Part shown: piece by piece, positions 59,851 through 64,000 of the stretch
Position numbering within the stretch: position 1 is the stretch's first letter
Layout of the letters: each line of letters opens with the position of its first letter
Source of the DNA: JALOLV01 sp046295175
Lineage (GTDB): Bacteria > Bacteroidota > Bacteroidia > Cytophagales > Spirosomataceae
Assembly (NCBI GenBank): GCA_046295175.1
Contig: JBKBNY010000007.1
Coordinates: 124,001-188,000 of the forward strand
Length of the DNA stretch: 64,000 nucleotides
Direction of reading: 5' to 3'
Translations under genes and position numbers: made by a program
Notes under the pieces: model-generated
The model's input: the letters and a program-made list of their open reading frames with translations, nothing else
What the model was told of the DNA's origin: nothing
Databases searched by the model: none

Positions 59851-60771
59851 ATGAAAAAACGCATTTTATTTTATTTTCTCATGGCAATTGTCGTCAAAAC
59901 CTACGCTCAAAAAGATTCTCTTATGTTGTATCCCGATGGGGTTCCAGGGCTGAAAGTCAGTAACAAACCCGAAACAATAACAAGAGACGGTGGAATCACA
60001 AGGGTACGAGACGTAACAAATCCAGCACTTTATATTTATCAACCCAAAAAAGGAAACCCAACGGGTGCTTCGGTCATTATTTGCCCGGGGGGTGGCTATT
60101 ATATTTTGGCAATTGACCACGAAGGGCATGACATCGCCAAGTGGTTTGCCGAAAGAGGTGTTACGGCTTTTGTCTTGAAATATCGCCTACCGCAAGATGA
60201 CTTGTTTGATAATAAAACCATCCGACCACTGCAAGATGCCCAACAAGCATTCAGGATTGTCCGTAAAAATGCGGCAAAATTCAAGATTGACCCCAACAAA
60301 GTCGGAATCATGGGTTTCTCGGCGGGTGGGCATTTAGCCTCGACCGCTTCAACGCATTTTACCAAACAAGTTGGCGAAATCACCGACGAGAGTACCAGTG
60401 TACGCCCCGATTTTTCGATTTTGATGTATCCTGTCGTTTCGTTTGGCGATAGATTTACGCACCAAGGCTCAAGAGATAATCTGATTGGGGTGAATCCGCC
60501 GATTGCTTTGATGGAAGAATATTCTAACGAAAAACAAGTTACAAAAGATACTCCACCAACGTTTTTGGTTTCGACCGAAGATGATGGTGTACAGCCCGAA
60601 AACTCAATTTACTATTTCTTGGCTTGTAAAAAGAATAAAGTACCCGCCGAAATGCACGTTTATGAAAAAGGCGGACACGGCTACGGTCTGACCAAGAAAA
60701 ATCGTGGACCTGTCGAAACTTGGGACGCCCGCTTGGCTGATTGGATGCGAAACCGAGGCTGGATGAAGTAG
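59851..60771 (+). CDS. Secreted alpha/beta hydrolase (esterase)
   Basis: A 306-residue secreted alpha/beta hydrolase resembling acetyl-xylan esterase/BD-FAE-like enzymes. Signal peptide ends in KTYAQ. The oxyanion block is VIICPGGGYYILAIDHEG, the nucleophile is in GIMGFSAGGHLAS (Gly-x-Ser-x-Gly), the acid is likely in STEDDGVQPENS and the His in EKGGHGYGL, in normal order. It probably removes acyl groups from plant or bacterial polysaccharides. Start ATG 59851 gives the signal peptide; an in-frame codon at 59791 is unlikely. Convergent with nadD, 10 bases apart. Confidence 0.92.
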   Translation: MKKRILFYFLMAIVVKTYAQKDSLMLYPDGVPGLKVSNKPETITRDGGITRVRDVTNPALYIYQPKKGNPTGASVIICPGGGYYILAIDHEGHDIAKWFAERGVTAFVLKYRLPQDDLFDNKTIRPLQDAQQAFRIVRKNAAKFKIDPNKVGIMGFSAGGHLASTASTHFTKQVGEITDESTSVRPDFSILMYPVVSFGDRFTHQGSRDNLIGVNPPIALMEEYSNEKQVTKDTPPTFLVSTEDDGVQPENSIYYFLACKKNKVPAEMHVYEKGGHGYGLTKKNRGPVETWDARLADWMRNRGWMK

Positions 60772-60781
60772 AACTTGACAG

Positions 60782-61354
60782 TTATAAATAAAAGCCCTTC
60801 CAGCGGATGTATTCTTCTACAACATCCGAAACCATGTACCGAATCGGTTTGCGGTTTTGTATTGAGTTTCGGATAAATGTGGCCGAAATATCGAGCAGAG
60901 GGGCTTCTACAAACTTTACTTTGGGGTGATTCTTGAAATTATGAGCTGCCGTATTTGGTCTTGGATAAACGTATAATTCGTAGTATTCGAGGATTTTATC
61001 GTAGTTTTTCCAATTTTCAAACTGTACCAAATTGTCTTCGCCCATGATGAGCTTAAACTCGTGTTGGGGGTATTTTTCGGCCAAAACTGTCAGTGTATCA
61101 ATCGTATAGCTTGGTTTTGGCAAGGCAAATTCTACATCGGTCGATTTGAGCTTTGGATTATCCGAGATTGCCAATTCGACCATTTTCAAGCGGTCGAATT
61201 CGTGCAGGAGACTTTTGTTTTTCTTGAACGGATTTTGTGGCGAAACCACAAACCAAACTTGCTCTAAGTCGGTCGTATGAGCCATTGTATTGGCAATAAT
61301 CAAATGACCGATGTGGATTGGATTAAACGAACCGAAAAAAAGACCTATTTTCAT
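60782..61354 (-). CDS. nadD: Nicotinate-nucleotide adenylyltransferase
   Basis: A 190-residue NadD, which adenylates nicotinate mononucleotide in NAD synthesis. N-terminal IGLFFGSFNPIHIGHLIIAN carries the HxGH nucleotide-binding motif; WFVVSPQNPFKKN, LIMGEDNLVQFENWKNYDKI and the ISATFIRNSIQNRKPIRYMV block (Ser/Thr-x-x-x-Arg) complete the family pattern. ATG 61354 (MKIGLFFG) is chosen; an upstream in-frame codon at 61393 adds only unconserved residues. It follows gmk by 54 bases and is probably co-transcribed. Confidence 0.96.
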   Translation of the reverse strand: MKIGLFFGSFNPIHIGHLIIANTMAHTTDLEQVWFVVSPQNPFKKNKSLLHEFDRLKMVELAISDNPKLKSTDVEFALPKPSYTIDTLTVLAEKYPQHEFKLIMGEDNLVQFENWKNYDKILEYYELYVYPRPNTAAHNFKNHPKVKFVEAPLLDISATFIRNSIQNRKPIRYMVSDVVEEYIRWKGFYL

Positions 61355-61408
61355 GGATATTCTGATTGCCGGTGCAAACACCGACAACGACAATTGGGTA
61401 AATTAAAA

Positions 61409-62044
61409 TTAAACCGAAAACGGTTTTTTATCAATTACGAGCTGATTCAAAACAAATTTTTCGTAGAGTTTTTCTGCTTTTTCAAGCGAGCTTTCTAAAT
61501 CGTCATTGAGTAAGACCACATCAAATTTATTCTGGAACTCCATCTCAAATTTCATTTTATAAAGTCTTCTCGAAATACTGTCTTCGGTTTCGGTTCCACG
61601 CGAACGTAGTCGGCGTTCGAGTTCTTCCATCGAAGGCACTTTTACAAAAATTGCCAGAGCGGCATCACCAAAATATTTTTTTAGGTTCATTCCACCTTTT
61701 ACATCCACATCAAAAATGACATTTTTACCTTCATCCCAAAGTCGTTGAATCTCCGACTTCAAAGTTCCGTAATATCCACCCGGATAGACTTCTTCCCACT
61801 CAATAAAAGCGTCTTCACTAATTTTTTCGTTGAATTCATGAATGCTCAAAAAGTAGTAATCTTTGCCGTTTTCTTCGTTTCGGCCACGTTTATCACGCGT
61901 ACAAGCCGAAATCGAAAACCCAAGATTATTGTACTTTGACAGAAGATGCTTGACAATGGTTGTTTTACCCGACCCCGACGGAGCACAAAATATAATAGCT
62001 TTGCCACCACCCGCCACAGGAGTGGAGTTATCTGAATTTGTCAT
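61409..62044 (-). CDS. gmk: Guanylate kinase
   Basis: A 211-residue guanylate kinase, converting GMP to GDP with ATP. It has the P-loop IIFCAPSGSGKTTIVKHLL, the GMP-binding SACTRDKRGRNEENGKDYYF, FIEWEEVYPGGYYGTLKSEI, IFDVDVKGGMNLKKYF and the lid stretch RLRSRGTETEDSISRRL. Slightly long N-terminus (about 15 residues before the P-loop). It is upstream of nadD on the same strand; a -7-like box lies at 62066-62073. Confidence 0.97.
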   Translation of the reverse strand: MTNSDNSTPVAGGGKAIIFCAPSGSGKTTIVKHLLSKYNNLGFSISACTRDKRGRNEENGKDYYFLSIHEFNEKISEDAFIEWEEVYPGGYYGTLKSEIQRLWDEGKNVIFDVDVKGGMNLKKYFGDAALAIFVKVPSMEELERRLRSRGTETEDSISRRLYKMKFEMEFQNKFDVVLLNDDLESSLEKAEKLYEKFVLNQLVIDKKPFSV

Positions 62045-62065
62045 TAAGAAAGAATGATTTTTTTG

Positions 62066-62073
62066 CGAAGATA
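62066..62073 (-). promoter_or_regulatory. Weak -7-like box for gmk-nadD
   Basis: The minus strand reads TATCTTCG, one mismatch from TAnnTTTG, 22 bases before the gmk ATG. Confidence 0.3.
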
Positions 62074-62220
62074 ATAAAAAAAATCCCTTTTTGCGAAACC
62101 TAACCTCAATCTGCCCATGTTTTAGGTTCGAGTGGTATCAGTTTTATAATAAATCTTTCAATTTTTAATATTACCACAATTATTGATAAATTTGTATGTG
62201 ATGATAAAAGCCACAAATTG

Positions 62221-63600
62221 ATGAGAAATAATAAAATACGATTTATTGACTTATTTGCTGGTCTTGGCGGTATCCGTCTGGGTTTTGAGAAGGTATTCAA
62301 CAGTTTGGGATTTCAGACTGAATGCGTCATGACATCCGAGATAAAGCCGTATGCCGTTAAAACACTAAAACATAATTTTGAACACGACTTATTTGTTGGA
62401 GATATTTTCAAGGTTGAGAACAAAGATATTCCTGATTTCGATTTTCTACTGGGCGGATTCCCTTGCCAGCCTTTTAGTGCAGGTGGAAAACGCCAAGGAT
62501 TTTTAGATACAAGAGGTACTCTTTTTTTTGAAATAGAACGCATCTTGAAAGAAAAGCAACCTTATGGCTTTATTTTAGAGAATGTCGAAGGTCTCGTAAA
62601 ACACGATGCCGAGTTTAGATATGATAAAATCGGGCGTACCCTTTCTACCATCATTTATAAACTCGAAACCGAATTGGGCTATCATGTATCTTGGGAGGTG
62701 CTGGATTCGCTTAATTTTGGGTTGCCACAGTCTCGAAAACGAATATTTATTGTGGGGACAAAAGATGAAAAAGTAAAATTAAATCGCTTTGAGCCTCGTT
62801 ATGGTAAATTAAGAGATATTTTAGAACAAAATTTAGAGACAATCCAATCTGACTTTATCACAAAAATTCTTGCTCATTTTGAGATAAATGAGCTTTACGG
62901 AAAGTCTATCAAAGACAAAAGAGGTGGAGATAATAATATACATAGTTGGGATATCGGTCTAAAAGGTGAGGTGAGTCAAGAACAATCATTATTATTAAGC
63001 CAATTATTTAAAGAAAGGCGTAAGAAACATTGGGCTGAACAAATTGGGATTACTTGGATGGATGGCATGCCACTTACTCTCAAACAGATTCAATCATTTT
63101 ACAAACCAACCTTGTTTGACTCTAACTACAATTTAAAAGAAATGCTTGACGATTTAGTTGATAAAGGCTATTTACGATTTGAACATCCAAAGAAAATTGT
63201 TGAAGAACAAACAGAGAATGGCATTAAAACATATCGAGAATATGACACTACTAAGCCTAAAGGCTATAATATTGTTACTGGCAAATTAAGTTTTGAAATT
63301 AATAAAATATTAGACCCAAATGATATTGCACCAACTTTGGTTGCAACCGATGTTTCAAGATTAGCCGTTCCAGATGGTAAAGGGCTGAGACGATTGACAA
63401 TCAGAGAAGGTCTTAGATTATTTGGCTATCCAGAGTGGTATCAAATACCTACAAAAATAAACGAAGCTTTTGATTTATTGGGTAATACTGTTGCGGTACC
63501 TGTTGTAGAATATGTAGCCGAAGAATTAGCTGAAATCTATATGAAAAATATATTTACCTCACATCAAGAAGAACTCCAGTGTGCTGTTGATAGTTTTTAA
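62221..63600 (+). CDS. DNA cytosine-C5 methyltransferase
   Basis: A 459-residue type II cytosine-5 methyltransferase. Motif I is FIDLFAGLGGIRLGFE (8-23); motif IV GGFPCQPFSAGGKRQGF with catalytic Cys82; motif VI ENVEGL (120-125); motif VIII QSRKRIFIVG (170-179); a long target-recognition region of about 190 residues; motif IX (RRLTIREGLRLFGYP) and motif X GNTVAVPVVEYVAEEL. ATG 62221 is preferred over the TTG just before it. The gene is AT-rich compared with its neighbours, as is common for mobile restriction systems. It is convergent with, and overlaps by 47 bases, an endonuclease-like gene. Confidence 0.95.
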   Translation: MRNNKIRFIDLFAGLGGIRLGFEKVFNSLGFQTECVMTSEIKPYAVKTLKHNFEHDLFVGDIFKVENKDIPDFDFLLGGFPCQPFSAGGKRQGFLDTRGTLFFEIERILKEKQPYGFILENVEGLVKHDAEFRYDKIGRTLSTIIYKLETELGYHVSWEVLDSLNFGLPQSRKRIFIVGTKDEKVKLNRFEPRYGKLRDILEQNLETIQSDFITKILAHFEINELYGKSIKDKRGGDNNIHSWDIGLKGEVSQEQSLLLSQLFKERRKKHWAEQIGITWMDGMPLTLKQIQSFYKPTLFDSNYNLKEMLDDLVDKGYLRFEHPKKIVEEQTENGIKTYREYDTTKPKGYNIVTGKLSFEINKILDPNDIAPTLVATDVSRLAVPDGKGLRRLTIREGLRLFGYPEWYQIPTKINEAFDLLGNTVAVPVVEYVAEELAEIYMKNIFTSHQEELQCAVDSF

Positions 63601-64000
63601 GAACATTTTTCAGCCAATGCCCATTGGTATGTCTGGTTTGTGGATACTGATAACGAGTTTCGTTTAAAGCAGATAAAAATTCCTCCTTTGTTGAAAATGG
63701 TTTGAATTGTGTACGTTCAGAATACCAAGTAGCTGGGCGTAGGTTATAAATTACACTCTTTTTTTCCTGTACTTTTATCGGATAAGTACTACTGGAACAC
63801 GACAACTCCCAAATCTTTTTCATCCAAACATTCTTTATGCTTATTGAGCTGCCTTTCATCTGGTAAGCAAAAATTAGGTAATCTGAATCTATTCGATAAG
63901 CATCTGTAAGAAGAGAATTGCAATATGAATCAAAATTTGCTAAATCGAATCCAGGGCCCCTATCCCAATCAAAAGATTTGACTTCTAACAAACCTATTTT
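63554..64000 (-). CDS. Type II restriction endonuclease-like protein (partial)
   Basis: At least 149 residues are visible; the N-terminus lies beyond the window edge, since the frame is still open at base 64000. The visible part begins KIGLLEVKSFDWDRGPGFD, where Glu-x-Lys (EVK) looks like the end of a PD-(D/E)xK site, then RIDSDYLIFAYQM, IKNVWMKKIWELSC, VIYNLRPATWY, and GHWLKNVLKNYQQHTG. From memory it resembles NgoBV-like type II endonucleases, but this is unverified. Its position tail-to-tail with a cytosine methyltransferase supports a restriction partner. Recognition site unknown. Confidence 0.72.
   Translation of the reverse strand, partial: KIGLLEVKSFDWDRGPGFDLANFDSYCNSLLTDAYRIDSDYLIFAYQMKGSSISIKNVWMKKIWELSCSSSTYPIKVQEKKSVIYNLRPATWYSERTQFKPFSTKEEFLSALNETRYQYPQTRHTNGHWLKNVLKNYQQHTGVLLDVR

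Noticed and set aside
61355..61408. Hairpin between gmk and nadD as terminator
   Set aside because: Only about 5 bp (cggtg/caccg) with no T run; the genes are more likely co-transcribed.

Overview
The window reads as a chromosomal segment of a Bacteroidota bacterium, most likely Cytophagales (Emticicia/Runella/Flectobacillus-like; genus not resolved). The evidence is: a type IX secretion sorting domain, a carboxypeptidase-regulatory/plug-domain surface protein, lipoproteins of Bacteroidota-only DUF families (DUF4296, DUF4136), LytS/LytTR signalling, near absence of Shine-Dalgarno sites, and several matches to the Bacteroidota promoter -7 element TAnnTTTG. No rRNA, tRNA, CRISPR array, transposase or prophage gene was seen. 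Genes are dense on both strands.

Layout. 1-9 kb: partial GT2 polyprenol-phosphate sugar transferase with a DUF4296 lipoprotein, DUF58 and BatD-like genes, a NeuD-type acetyltransferase, two divergent lipoproteins sharing one N-terminal module, a small beta-barrel, an acyl-CoA dehydrogenase and a DUF937/OmpA-like protein. 9-28 kb: amino-acid permease, molybdenum-cofactor genes in three places (moaE/mobA; moaC behind a giant Ig-repeat surface protein; moaA/moeA), ileS, a serine hydrolase, and an AAA ATPase plus small nuclease-like protein joined to moaA. 28-41 kb: metallophosphoesterase, DUF4230, BatA/VWA protein, a Cys-cluster protein, lipoamide dehydrogenase, an acyltransferase, a LytS/LytTR pair, M28 peptidase and GT3 glycogen synthase. 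41-62 kb: a second serine hydrolase, DUF1573, fused E1 alpha-beta dehydrogenase, RdgB, an AraC regulator, an outer-membrane receptor-like protein, MFS sugar porter, sugar epimerase, Kup, a sulfite-oxidase-like enzyme (a possible user of the cofactor made here), a GH3/serine-hydrolase fusion, esterase, nadD and gmk. 62-64 kb: a cytosine-C5 methyltransferase convergent with a restriction-endonuclease-like gene cut by the window edge.

The most notable signals are: (1) the compact ATPase/nuclease-like pair at 23.5-25.2 kb, a candidate defence module; (2) short-period (7-8 bp) tandem repeats that sit between genes, in a 22-bp leader hairpin of ileS, inside the ileS reading frame at two places, and in the signal-peptide codons of the BatD-like gene; (3) REP/BIME-like palindromes between genes, with related sequence inside moeA; and (4) several other palindrome families at convergent gene ends that probably act as terminators. 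All family assignments come from recognising motifs by eye; no searches were run.
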